Made by a program: the position numbers and the translations under genes. DNA of 64,000 nucleotides from Actinophytocola sp036378875 (lineage in GTDB: Bacteria > Actinomycetota > Actinomycetes > Mycobacteriales > Pseudonocardiaceae). Location: the NCBI RefSeq assembly GCF_036378875.1, contig NZ_DASUVO010000048.1, forward strand, positions 62,001 to 126,000. Direction: 5' to 3'. Within the stretch, counting starts at the first letter, position 1. Each line of letters starts with the position of its first letter. The notes below the pieces were generated by a model. That model made no database searches, was not told the DNA's origin, and saw only the letters and a list, made by a program, of their open reading frames with translations. Of this stretch, positions 48,831 to 56,646 are shown piece by piece.

Positions 48831-51584
48831 TCAGTCCGTCTGGAGCTTGGCATGGACGCGGTCGACGTCCTGGGTGCGGCGCTGCGCGCGGTAGCCGTCG
48901 AGTGCCTGCCGCCACACGGTTCTCGCCTCGGCGCGCTCGCCCATGGCCTCGTACGCGTCGCCGAGGTTGGCGAGTGTGTTGGCCTCCTCGTAGCGGTTGC
49001 CGATCCGCCGGAACACGTCGAGCGCGGCCCGGTAGTGGTCGGCGGACTCGGCGGCGCGGCGGGCTTTCAGCGCGATGTAGCCGAGGCTGTCGAGCGTGCA
49101 CGCCTCCCCGTCGAGGTCCTCGTGCCGGCGGTGCAGGGCCAGTGCCTGCTCGCAGTGGTCCCGCGCCTGGTCGTACTCGCCGAGTTGGGCGTGGTACCAG
49201 CCGACCGTGTTGAGGCCGTTCGCGATGCGTGGCGGCAGATCCAGCTCCTGGTAGCGGCGCAGGGTGTGGTTGGCGTGCTCGAGCGCCTGACGGTCGTCGC
49301 CGCGGCGGGCCCACAGCCAGGCGAGCACGTCGTGTGTCCTGGCCTGTTCCATGAGGTCGTCGGCGTCGACGGCCGCGGCGAGTGCGTGGTCCAGGTGTTC
49401 CAGCGCGGACGTGTCCTGCTCGGCCCGTGCGAAGGAATGGCCGAGGCGCCGGTGGGCGCGGGCCTGGATCGTGTGGTCGCCGAGCCGGTGTGCGGCCGAC
49501 AGGCCGATGCGCCAGGCCGCCACGTGCGACAGGAGATGGCCGCCGCGCCAGAGGTACCCGTCGAGGGCCCAGGCGAACTGCCACGCCTGGATGTGCCAGC
49601 CCTCGTCGGCGGCGTCGCGCTGGATGGCGAGCAGGCCGGGTAGCTCGCTGTCGAACCAGGCCAGCGCGGCGGCACGGTCAGGAAGCCGACGCACCGGCAC
49701 GCCGGTGATGTCCGGCTCGGGCGACATTCGCTCGTGGTACGGGTTCACCTCGTGGTCGGCGAGGTAGGCGGTGTGCAGGTACAGGCCGACCAGCCGGCGC
49801 AGGGCCGCGGTTCTCGTGTCGGGCCCGGCCTGTTCGACGGCGTACAGGCGCGTCAGGTCGTGCATCCGGTAGCGGCCGGGCACGTGCTGGCGCACCAGGT
49901 GTGCCCGTTCCAGCTCCCGCAGCAGCACGCGGGTCCGCTGCGGGGACTCGTCCGCGAGGACGGCCACCGCGTCCTGGGCGATGTCCGGTCCCGGCACCAC
50001 GCCGAGAAGCCCGAACAGCGTCTGGGCGTCCGGCGTGAGTGCCCGATGGGAGGCCGCGAACACGGCCCTCAGGTCCGCGGTCAGGTCCCCGGTGTCCAGC
50101 GCGTCCAACCGGGTGGCCTCGTCCTGGAGCTCGGCGGCCAGCACACCGAGCGGGAAGTCCCGCTGGGTGGCGGCGCGGGCGGCGACGATGCTGATGGCCA
50201 AGGGAAGTCCGGCGCAGGCGGTCAGCAGCGCGGCGACCGCGTCGGGCTCGGCGGCCATCCGGTCCCGCCCGAGGTGCCCGACCAGCACGTCCTCGGCTTC
50301 GGCGTCGGTCAGCACGTCCAGCGTGACGGTCACCGCCCCGTGCGCGGCGGCGAGCCCGGCGAGCCGGTGCCGGCTCGACACCAGCACGACGCAGTTCGGG
50401 TCGCCGGGCAGCAGCGGGAGGATCTGCTCGGTGTCGTACGCGTCGTCCAGCACGATGAGCACCCGCCTGCCCGCGAGCACGCTGCGGTACAACGCGGTCT
50501 GGGCGTCCGGGTCGGCCGGCACCGCCCCGGCGTCGACGCCCAGCGCGACGAGGAGACCACGCACGGCCCCGTGCGGCGAGGCCGGATCACCGGCGGACGC
50601 GACGCCACGCAGGTCGACGTACAGCTGCCCGTCGGGGAAACGGTCGATGGCGCGGTACGCCCAGGCCAGCGTCAGCCAGGTCTTGCCGATCCCGCCGGCG
50701 CCGGTGACCGCGACGATGTTCGTCGTGCTCTCCTCGGCCAGTGCCTTGTCCAGCAAGGCCAACTCGCCCGCGCGGCCACTGAACGAGCCGGGCCGGGCCG
50801 GCAGCTGGCGCGGCACCTGGCTGGCCGCCGGCGCATGACGAGTCACGTCGAGCGACGCGTCGCCGGCCAGGATCCGTTGGTGCAGCTCGCGAAGCGCCAC
50901 GCCCGGATCGGTGCCGAGCTCGTCGACGAGCCGGCGCCTGGTGTCCTCGTACCGGCCGAGCGCGTCGGCCTGGCGACCCGTGCGGTAGAGGGCGAGCATC
51001 AGCTGTCCCGCCAGCCGCTCGTCCAGCGGGTGCCGATCGGCGAGTGTCGCCAGCACGGGAACCAGGTCACCGTGCCGGTTCTGCTTCAGCGCGAGATCGG
51101 CGCGGTCCAGCTCCGCCGTCAACCGGTCCTGGTCGAGCCCGACGCGCACCGAGTCGAGCCACGGGGACGACAGCCCGGGAAAGGCCTCTCCTCGACACAA
51201 CCCGAGCGCCTCGTCGAGCAGTGCCAGGGCCCGCTCGTCACCCGCGGTCCGCGCGGCGCCGACGAGCTGACGAAACCGGTGCAGGTCAACACTTTCCGGG
51301 GCAACGGTGAGGACGTAGCCGCCGGACCGGCGGGTGATGTCGACGCCGGGGACGTCGGCAAGGATCTTCCGGAGCCGGTGCAGGTAGCCGTAGAGGGTGT
51401 TGCGTGCGGTGTGCGGTGACCGTCCACCCCAGACTCGGTCGACGAGCTGGTCCGGCGAGACGAGCTCGTTCGCCTCCACCAGCATGATCGCCAGCACGCT
51501 GAGCTGCCGCAGATGCCCGACGTCGACGAGCCGGCCGTCCACCGCCACCTCGATCGGACCCAACAGCCGGAACTCGACGCCCAT
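48831..51584 (-). CDS. AfsR/SARP-type regulator (BTAD, NB-ARC, TPR)
   Basis: A 917-residue regulator. It has an N-terminal winged-helix DNA-binding domain (VDVGHLRQLSVLAIMLVEAN; HTARNTLYGYLHRLRKIL, about 20-75) and a bacterial transcriptional activation domain (about 95-240). An NB-ARC ATPase follows, with Walker A VTGAGGIGKTWLTLAW (about 290) and Walker B VLIVLDDAYD. C-terminal TPR-like repeats are TVGWYHAQLGEYDQARDHCE and TLANLGDAYEAMGERAEAR. Such AfsR-like proteins are ATP-gated activators. It lies just upstream of the ESX-associated genes on the same strand and may activate them, or be unrelated. There is no antibiotic cluster in view. Confidence 0.92.
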   Translation of the reverse strand: MGVEFRLLGPIEVAVDGRLVDVGHLRQLSVLAIMLVEANELVSPDQLVDRVWGGRSPHTARNTLYGYLHRLRKILADVPGVDITRRSGGYVLTVAPESVDLHRFRQLVGAARTAGDERALALLDEALGLCRGEAFPGLSSPWLDSVRVGLDQDRLTAELDRADLALKQNRHGDLVPVLATLADRHPLDERLAGQLMLALYRTGRQADALGRYEDTRRRLVDELGTDPGVALRELHQRILAGDASLDVTRHAPAASQVPRQLPARPGSFSGRAGELALLDKALAEESTTNIVAVTGAGGIGKTWLTLAWAYRAIDRFPDGQLYVDLRGVASAGDPASPHGAVRGLLVALGVDAGAVPADPDAQTALYRSVLAGRRVLIVLDDAYDTEQILPLLPGDPNCVVLVSSRHRLAGLAAAHGAVTVTLDVLTDAEAEDVLVGHLGRDRMAAEPDAVAALLTACAGLPLAISIVAARAATQRDFPLGVLAAELQDEATRLDALDTGDLTADLRAVFAASHRALTPDAQTLFGLLGVVPGPDIAQDAVAVLADESPQRTRVLLRELERAHLVRQHVPGRYRMHDLTRLYAVEQAGPDTRTAALRRLVGLYLHTAYLADHEVNPYHERMSPEPDITGVPVRRLPDRAAALAWFDSELPGLLAIQRDAADEGWHIQAWQFAWALDGYLWRGGHLLSHVAAWRIGLSAAHRLGDHTIQARAHRRLGHSFARAEQDTSALEHLDHALAAAVDADDLMEQARTHDVLAWLWARRGDDRQALEHANHTLRRYQELDLPPRIANGLNTVGWYHAQLGEYDQARDHCEQALALHRRHEDLDGEACTLDSLGYIALKARRAAESADHYRAALDVFRRIGNRYEEANTLANLGDAYEAMGERAEARTVWRQALDGYRAQRRTQDVDRVHAKLQTD

Positions 51585-51656
51585 CCCGCTCCCCCACTCG
51601 CCAGGACGTCAAGTGTGCCATTTCGTCGTGCTCGGCCGCCCAGCCGAGTCAGGGCA

Positions 51657-51938
51657 TCACGCGCCGGGCGATCTCGGCCACCGCGGCGAAGAAAGCTCCG
51701 CCACCTCGATACCGGTTTCCTCGCGCAACTCCCGGATCGCGGTCTCCTGCGCCGACTCACCCGGCTCCGCAGAGCCGCCGGGCAGTTCCCATTCCTTCCG
51801 CCAGCCGTCGAACACCATGAGAACGGTGTCCGCGTGGGTGACGACCACAAGCGACGCCGGCGCGGTCAACCCGGCCGGCTCGACACCGAAACGCAGGTCC
51901 AGCAAAGTGTTGCCGGCGCGATCGCTGATCGGGATCAT
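51657..51938 (-). CDS. Truncated NUDIX hydrolase
   Basis: A 93-residue protein with a complete NUDIX box (GGSAEPGESAQETAIRELRE followed by ETGI), the metal-binding signature of (d)NTP-type pyrophosphohydrolases. NUDIX domains need about 130 residues, and here the sequence ends 16 residues after the box (SSPRWPRSPGA). The C-terminal strands are therefore missing. A 1-base shift after GAGCTTTC would give a more typical AAVAEIARRV continuation but only a few codons. ATG 51938 is preferred; two further ATGs lie upstream. Probably a decayed gene. An 18-bp direct repeat flanks it. Confidence 0.6.
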   Translation of the reverse strand: MIPISDRAGNTLLDLRFGVEPAGLTAPASLVVVTHADTVLMVFDGWRKEWELPGGSAEPGESAQETAIRELREETGIEVAELSSPRWPRSPGA

Positions 51939-51961
51939 GCTACCGACCATAGTGGACATTC

Positions 51962-51997
51962 CGTCGTGCTCGGCCGCCCGGACGGTCGAGCACGACG
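51962..51997 (-). terminator. Hairpin after the LPMO gene
   Basis: CGTCGTGCTC and GAGCACGACG form a 10-bp perfect stem with a 16-base loop, 8 bp after the LPMO stop. The left arm plus part of the loop (CGTCGTGCTCGGCCGCCC) is repeated exactly at 51624-51641. It acts as a likely terminator for the monooxygenase transcript, though without a T-run. Confidence 0.55.
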
Positions 51998-52004
51998 AAA
52001 GCCA

Positions 52005-52667
52005 TTACTGGAAGATCACGTCGGAGCAGTTGAAGAATCCTTCTGGGCTGTCCGAACGTTGCCACACGGAGTAGATGATGTGCCGCCCGCTCTTGTTGGG
52101 CAGCGTCGCAGGCCATGTGTACTCGGGGCCGTGCGGGCCGCTGCCGTTGATCGGCGGGTTGGTCACCTGGTGCCACGGCTCGAGATCGCTCCACTTGAGC
52201 GGCTGGTTGGGGTTCCAGCCGTTCTTCGTGACGAACTGGAACCACGTGCCAGGGTGCCGCGCCCATGCGTTGTACCGGATGGTGACGGCGGCGCCGGCCC
52301 GCAGGGTCGTGGTTGGCCAGTCCGCGCGCGCCAACCGGTAGGAGGCGTACTTGTCCGACGGGCCGCACAGGCTGCCGTCGGGCAGGTTCCGCCACCCGGT
52401 CCCGATGTTCGGCAGGAGGTTGCCGAACCAGTCCCACAACGGCTGCTTGCCGCCCTGTGCGATCGCTGCCTGACAGGCCGGGTTGGTCGGGTTCAGGTCA
52501 CCGCCACCACCCGCGAGACCGTTGACATAGCAGGCGTAGGTCCGGGTCGCCGGGAACGTCAGGCCACCGTGCGCCACCGCGGCCGGCGCGGGCAGAACCG
52601 CCACCAGCAATGCGGCCAACAGGCCGACGATTCCTCCCAGGACCCCGACCTTTCGTCTGATCCTCAT
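52005..52667 (-). CDS. Secreted AA10 lytic polysaccharide monooxygenase
   Basis: A 220-residue copper monooxygenase (formerly CBM33) that oxidatively cleaves crystalline cellulose or chitin. The signal peptide is cleaved at AVAHGG, exposing the essential N-terminal His (H33). The second copper His is in NAWARHPGTWFQFV. The AA10 landmarks GPHGPEYTWPATLPNKSGRH and IIYSVWQRSDSPEGFFNCSD are present, with Cys residues for disulfides. There is no binding module. The CebR box upstream indicates induction by cello-oligosaccharides and so favours cellulose. Confidence 0.93.
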   Translation of the reverse strand: MRIRRKVGVLGGIVGLLAALLVAVLPAPAAVAHGGLTFPATRTYACYVNGLAGGGGDLNPTNPACQAAIAQGGKQPLWDWFGNLLPNIGTGWRNLPDGSLCGPSDKYASYRLARADWPTTTLRAGAAVTIRYNAWARHPGTWFQFVTKNGWNPNQPLKWSDLEPWHQVTNPPINGSGPHGPEYTWPATLPNKSGRHIIYSVWQRSDSPEGFFNCSDVIFQ

Positions 52668-52695
52668 AATTGCTCTCCCTGGTTGGAGGACACCA

Positions 52696-52709
52696 TGGGA
52701 GCGCTCCCA
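52696..52709. promoter_or_regulatory. CebR operator (consensus)
   Basis: TGGGAGCGCTCCCA is a perfect 14-bp palindrome identical to the CebR-binding consensus known from Streptomyces, where CebR (a LacI-family protein) represses cellulose genes until cellobiose appears. It lies 28 bp upstream of the LPMO start and just downstream of the promoter elements, the usual repression position. No cebR gene is in the window, so control is in trans. Confidence 0.85.
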
Positions 52710-52713
52710 GTTT

Positions 52714-52735
52714 TAATCGTACATTAATGTGTCAA
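52714..52735 (-). promoter_or_regulatory. Promoter of the LPMO gene
   Basis: Reading the minus strand, a consensus -35 TTGACA (52735-52730) is followed after 14-15 bases by an AT-rich TTAAAAC region that can serve as -10, immediately before the CebR box. The spacer is a little short, which may make the promoter activator-independent but weak. The low GC here stands out against the surroundings. Confidence 0.55.
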
Positions 52736-52773
52736 CTGGTCAGATCCCCGACCGAAACTTTCGGGAGCGACAA

Positions 52774-53277
52774 TTAATTACCGGAAGTATCGCCGGCGAA
52801 CGCTTTCGCCGCCGCGCGCAGACGCAGCCTCTCCAGTTCGTCGATCTGCCGGGTGGCGCGGTCGATCAGCGTGTCGAGCCGGACCACGTCCAGTCGGGAG
52901 TCCCGCTCGGCACGCGTACGAAGCGTGCGCCAGCCGGCCGCCTTGCCCTCCACCCCCAGCCGCAGTACCTCCAACTCGACGACGCGGCTCAGCGGGGACC
53001 GCGTCAGCACGTGGCCGTTGGGCTTGAGCCTGGCGACCTTCTCCGCGGCCCAGGCGAGAACCGTCTTGTAGCGGCGCACCGGCACGTCCAACGCGGCCAT
53101 CATGTCCAGCAACGCCGCCCGGTCCTCCTCGATCTCGGCCGCCAGCCGCGCGAACGCCTCCTGCCGTTCGGCGCCGGCCAGCCGCTTGGCGAGGTCGCCA
53201 CCGGCGACCGCACCGGCCAGATGGTCGTTGAGGTAGATGCCCAGGAGCGTGTCTTCGCCAGCCATGAGACGGGACAT
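52774..53277 (-). CDS. Helical protein of unknown function
   Basis: A 167-residue, strongly charged, all-helical protein: GIYLNDHLAGAVAGGDLAKR, then AEIEEDRAALLDMMAALDVP, then DTLIDRATRQIDELERLRLR. There is no signal peptide or membrane segment. The four-helix pattern resembles ferritin-like or TipAS-like bundles, but no metal-ligand motif is evident and no function is claimed. ATG 53277 or 53265 may be the start. It is divergent from the small ORF at 53360. Confidence 0.7.
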   Translation of the reverse strand: MSRLMAGEDTLLGIYLNDHLAGAVAGGDLAKRLAGAERQEAFARLAAEIEEDRAALLDMMAALDVPVRRYKTVLAWAAEKVARLKPNGHVLTRSPLSRVVELEVLRLGVEGKAAGWRTLRTRAERDSRLDVVRLDTLIDRATRQIDELERLRLRAAAKAFAGDTSGN

Positions 53278-53359
53278 ACCCGCCGAAAAGGACTTCAACC
53301 CACGACAACGTTTGCCGGCGACCAGGGACGGGTACAGCGGGCACGACTGGGAGGTCCGG

Positions 53360-53551
53360 ATGAAGGCACGGCTCACGCTGCTGGTACTCGCCCTCGTGGT
53401 CGGCGGCCCCGTACTGGCCCAACAGGTCCAGTCGATCAGCACCGGAGTCCTGGTCTTCGCGTGGATGCTCGGCATCGCCCACCCGAGGATCAACCTCAGC
53501 GCGCTCTGGCGTCGTACTCCGCGCGGGCCGCTGCCACCCTCGGCAGGTTGA
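53360..53551 (+). CDS. Small membrane or secreted protein
   Basis: A 63-residue protein with an N-terminal hydrophobic segment (LTLLVLALVVGGPVLA) and a second weaker one (GVLVFAWMLGIA), ending in a basic, proline-rich tail. GGGAGG six bases before ATG 53360 supports translation. Its 3' end overlaps the convergent hxlR gene by 56 bp. Function unknown. Confidence 0.5.
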   Translation: MKARLTLLVLALVVGGPVLAQQVQSISTGVLVFAWMLGIAHPRINLSALWRRTPRGPLPPSAG

Positions 53552-53864
53552 CCGACCATGCGGACAGCGACGCGAACAGCGGCCCCAGGCTGCGCCCCAG
53601 CTCGCTGATCTCGTACTCCACCCTCGGCGGCACCTCGGCGTGATAGGTGCGCACCACGAGCCCGTCCCGCTCCAGCTGACGCAGCCGCTGCGTCAGGACC
53701 TTCGGCGTGATGGTCGTGATGCGGCCGGCCAGCTCCACGAACCGCTGCCGCCCGTACTCGTTGAGCACCCACAGGATGGGCGTGGTCCAGCGGCTGAACA
53801 CGATGTCGACGACCGGGGCGACGGGGCACGCCTCCTCCGGGGTGGTGGTCTCGGTCACTTTCAC
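53496..53864 (-). CDS. HxlR-family transcriptional regulator
   Basis: A 122-residue winged-helix regulator with the N-terminal Cys typical of the family (EEACPVAPVVDIVFSRWTTP). The recognition region is LAGRITTITPKVLTQRLRQL (about 45-65) and the wing is YHAEVPPRVEYEISELG. Many HxlR proteins sense quinones, aldehydes or redox stress through that Cys. It is divergent from an NmrA-like oxidoreductase gene, with a clean palindrome between them, so it most likely controls that gene and itself. Confidence 0.9.
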   Translation of the reverse strand: MKVTETTTPEEACPVAPVVDIVFSRWTTPILWVLNEYGRQRFVELAGRITTITPKVLTQRLRQLERDGLVVRTYHAEVPPRVEYEISELGRSLGPLFASLSAWSVNLPRVAAARAEYDARAR

Positions 53865-53894
53865 GGCGGATCCCCAATACTTTCCTCTAGGTAC

Positions 53895-53915
53895 CTACTA
53901 TCCCGTCGATAGTAG
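53895..53915. promoter_or_regulatory. HxlR operator candidate
   Basis: CTACTATC and GATAGTAG form perfect 8-bp arms around CCGTC, in the divergent region between hxlR and the NmrA-like gene. A shorter AGGTACCT palindrome (53889-53896) touches it. Position, symmetry and AT-rich arms fit a dimeric HxlR site. Confidence 0.65.
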
Positions 53916-53954
53916 CGTCGTCCTCGGTCAGATCAACTACCTGAGGAGAACCCC

Positions 53955-54770
53955 ATGATCGTGGTGACCGGAGCCACCGGAAACGTCGGCCAGCCGCTGG
54001 TGCGTGCACTTGTCGAAGCCGGGGAGGAGGTGACAACGGTGTCCCGCCGGGCCGCTGACGTGCCGGGAGCGCGGCACGTGACAGCGGACCTGACCGCCCC
54101 CCAGAGCCTCACGCCGGCGCTCGACGGTGCTCGAGCGCTGTTCCTGCTGACGAACGGGGACTTCCACGCCACCGGCGACCTCGGCAAGGTCATGCACGTG
54201 GCTTCCGAACACGGTGTCGAACGGGTCGTCCTGCTGTCCTCGCAGGGGGTCGGCACCGGGCGACACGCCCCCGGGCTGGAGGGGGCCGTGACCCGTTCCG
54301 GTCTGGACTGGACGATCCTGCGGCCGGGCGGCTTCCACTCCAACGCGCTGTGGTGGGCCCCGTCGGTCCGCGCGGAGCGGACCGTCCACGCACCGTTCGG
54401 CGACGTGGCGCTACCGACCATCGATCCGGCCGACATCGCGGACGTCGCCGCCACGGCGCTGCGCGGGACCGGCCACAGTGGTCAGACCTACGAGCTGACC
54501 GGCCCAGTGTCGATCACCCCGCGCCAACAGGTCGCGGCGATCGCCGACGCGCTTGGCGAGCCGGTGCGGTTCGTCGAGCAGACCCACGCGCAGGCCAAGG
54601 AGGCCATGCTGCGGTTCATGCCGGAGCCGGTCGTGGACAGCACGCTCGGCGCCCTGGGCAGCCCGTCCGTCGAGGAGCAGCGCGTGCGCGAGGACGTCGA
54701 GCGGCTTCTCGGCCGCCCGGGTCGCTCGTTCGCAGACTGGGCGACCCGCGCTGTCGCGGCGTACAAGTAG
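53955..54770 (+). CDS. NmrA-like NAD(P)-binding oxidoreductase
   Basis: A 271-residue atypical short-chain dehydrogenase of the NmrA/QOR2-like type. The Rossmann glycine motif is VTGATGNVGQPL (residues 4-15). SRRAADVPGARHVTADL follows, then VVLLSSQGVG and LDWTILRPGGFHSNALWW. The YxxxK active site is not conserved, as in quinone-reductase or sensor members. It probably reduces quinones or acts as a redox sensor, in keeping with the divergent HxlR regulator. GAGGAGA precedes the ATG. Confidence 0.88.
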   Translation: MIVVTGATGNVGQPLVRALVEAGEEVTTVSRRAADVPGARHVTADLTAPQSLTPALDGARALFLLTNGDFHATGDLGKVMHVASEHGVERVVLLSSQGVGTGRHAPGLEGAVTRSGLDWTILRPGGFHSNALWWAPSVRAERTVHAPFGDVALPTIDPADIADVAATALRGTGHSGQTYELTGPVSITPRQQVAAIADALGEPVRFVEQTHAQAKEAMLRFMPEPVVDSTLGALGSPSVEEQRVREDVERLLGRPGRSFADWATRAVAAYK

Positions 54771-54829
54771 GTTTCAAGACGCGTGGGGCAGGGTAGACGG
54801 CGGCATCCACGCGGAGGGAAGTGTTGACC

Positions 54830-55015
54830 ATGCCCACGAAGGACGTCGTCGAATACCAGCTCACGCACGTCAACCTGTCGGCGGACCAGCGGCGGCGCGC
54901 CGTGATCGCGATCGCGTCGGCCGCCGCGGACGCCGACGAATGCGCTCGTCTGCTCGACATGCTCGGCCTTCGCCCGGAGGAGGCCTTCCCGGTGGTGCCC
55001 GCGCCACGTGGGTAA
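54830..55015 (+). CDS. Small helical protein of unknown function
   Basis: A 61-residue protein starting PTKDVVEYQLTHVNLSADQR and containing AADADECARLLDMLGLRPEE. GGAGGGA lies 11 bases before ATG 54830; an in-frame GTG at 54821 is an alternative. It is highly helical with one Cys. It is located just upstream of the kinase gene; no function is claimed. Confidence 0.6.
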   Translation: MPTKDVVEYQLTHVNLSADQRRRAVIAIASAAADADECARLLDMLGLRPEEAFPVVPAPRG

Positions 55016-55071
55016 CCGAACTCGCTCTCCGTACGCCGTGCTATTCGTTAGGAGGTTGAGACGGGGAGCGT

Positions 55072-56568
55072 ATGAGCAGCGAAGAAAAAGTCATCGCGGG
55101 TCGGTACCGGTTGGTGGAGAAGCTCGGCAGCGGTGGCATGGGGGTCGTCTGGCGGGCCCATGACGAGCGCCTGCGCCGCACGGTCGCGGTGAAACGGGTG
55201 CACGTGCCCGCCGAGCTGACCACGCCGCAGGGCGAGGAGATGGTCCGTCGCACCATGCGGGAGGGGCGGATCGCCGCGCGGCTGCACCACCCGCAGCTGA
55301 TCACGGTGTACGACGTGGTCGAGGACAGCGGCCAGCCGTACCTGATCATGGAGTACTTCCCCGCCACCAGCCTCGCGGACCGGGGCACGCTGCCCTACGC
55401 GGAGGTGGCACGGATCGGGGCCGAGGCGGCGGCCGCGCTCACCGCAGCCCACGAGGCCGGGGTGGTGCACCGGGACGTCAAGCCGGCGAACGTGCTCGTC
55501 GGCGAGGACGACACGGTGAAGATCACCGACTTCGGCATCTCGCGGGTCGTCGAGGACCTGACCCTGACCGCGACCAGCACGTTCGCCGGCACCCCGGCCT
55601 ACCTCGCGCCCGAGGTGGCCAAGGGCGGCGACGCGTCGTTCGCCTCGGACGTGTACTCGCTCGGCGCCACCCTCTACACCGCGATCGAGGGCACGCCGCC
55701 AGCCGGACACGACAGCAACCCGATGAAGATGCTGTTCAAGGCCGCGTCCGGCGAGATCACCCCGCCCACGAAGGCCGGACCGCTCACCGACACGCTGATG
55801 TGGCTGCTCGACGCGGACCCGGCAAAGCGGCCCACGATGGCCGAGGCCAGGGACGCGCTCGCGGCGTTGCACGAGACACCGGAAGCCGCTCCGCCGCCGG
55901 TCGCGGTCATCCCGGTGGTCCCGGCCCCCACGCCCACCGCTGTGACACCCGCGGCTCCGCCACCGCCGCCTGCCGAACCGGCGAAGCGGCGCAGAAACGT
56001 GGCTCTCGCCGCCGGTCTGCTGGCGGTGGCGGTGGTGGCCGCGCTGGTCACGATGCTGGTGAACACCGGCGGCACCCCCGAGGGCAACGCGGCCCAACCG
56101 ACCAGGACGACCGCGACCAACGACGAACCAACGAGCGAGCCCTCGAGCGACGCCCCGACCACGTCGCCGAGCCCTCCCCCCACCACCACGACCGCCGAGC
56201 CGACGACCACCACGGCGCCCAACCCGCCGCCCGCCCCGCCACCACCGCAGACGGCCGCCACTCCGCTGGCGGCGATCAACGAGTACTACGCGCTGATGCC
56301 CGGCAACCGTGACCAGGCGTGGACGCGGCTGACCCCGAAGTTCCAGGCGAGCCCGGCGGGCGGCAGGAGCGGGTACGAGTCCTACTGGAGCGGGGTCAGG
56401 TCGATCAGTGCGACCGACACGGTCCAGACCGGCGAGAACACCGTCGAGGTGACGCTGCGGTACGAGTACACGAGCGGGCGCCGCGTCACCGAGCGGCACC
56501 AGTACTTCCTGGTGAACCAGAACGGCACCTGGCTGATCGACACGGTGCGGGTCCTCAGCAGCACGTGA
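55072..56568 (+). CDS. Membrane Ser/Thr protein kinase with extracellular domain
   Basis: A 498-residue Hanks-type kinase. The glycine loop is LGSGGMGVVWRAH, the ATP lysine is K41 in VAVKRVH, the catalytic loop VVHRDVKPANVLV and metal motif ITDFGISR. FAGTPAYLAPEVAKG closes the activation segment. A basic juxtamembrane KRRRNV, a transmembrane helix (LAAGLLAVAVVAALVTML, about 307-325) and a long Thr/Pro linker lead to a small extracellular domain. That domain (AAINEYYALMPGNRDQAWTR; QYFLVNQNGTWLIDTVRV) is NTF2-like rather than PASTA. It presumably senses an external ligand. A GTTAGGAGG ribosome-binding site lies before ATG 55072. Confidence 0.93.
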   Translation: MSSEEKVIAGRYRLVEKLGSGGMGVVWRAHDERLRRTVAVKRVHVPAELTTPQGEEMVRRTMREGRIAARLHHPQLITVYDVVEDSGQPYLIMEYFPATSLADRGTLPYAEVARIGAEAAAALTAAHEAGVVHRDVKPANVLVGEDDTVKITDFGISRVVEDLTLTATSTFAGTPAYLAPEVAKGGDASFASDVYSLGATLYTAIEGTPPAGHDSNPMKMLFKAASGEITPPTKAGPLTDTLMWLLDADPAKRPTMAEARDALAALHETPEAAPPPVAVIPVVPAPTPTAVTPAAPPPPPAEPAKRRRNVALAAGLLAVAVVAALVTMLVNTGGTPEGNAAQPTRTTATNDEPTSEPSSDAPTTSPSPPPTTTTAEPTTTTAPNPPPAPPPPQTAATPLAAINEYYALMPGNRDQAWTRLTPKFQASPAGGRSGYESYWSGVRSISATDTVQTGENTVEVTLRYEYTSGRRVTERHQYFLVNQNGTWLIDTVRVLSST

Positions 56569-56646
56569 ACCGCCCGGATTCGCTTGGAAAGGCGACAGTT
56601 CGTACTAGTCTGGTTACCCCGTATTCCATATGCATGTGAGGATGCG

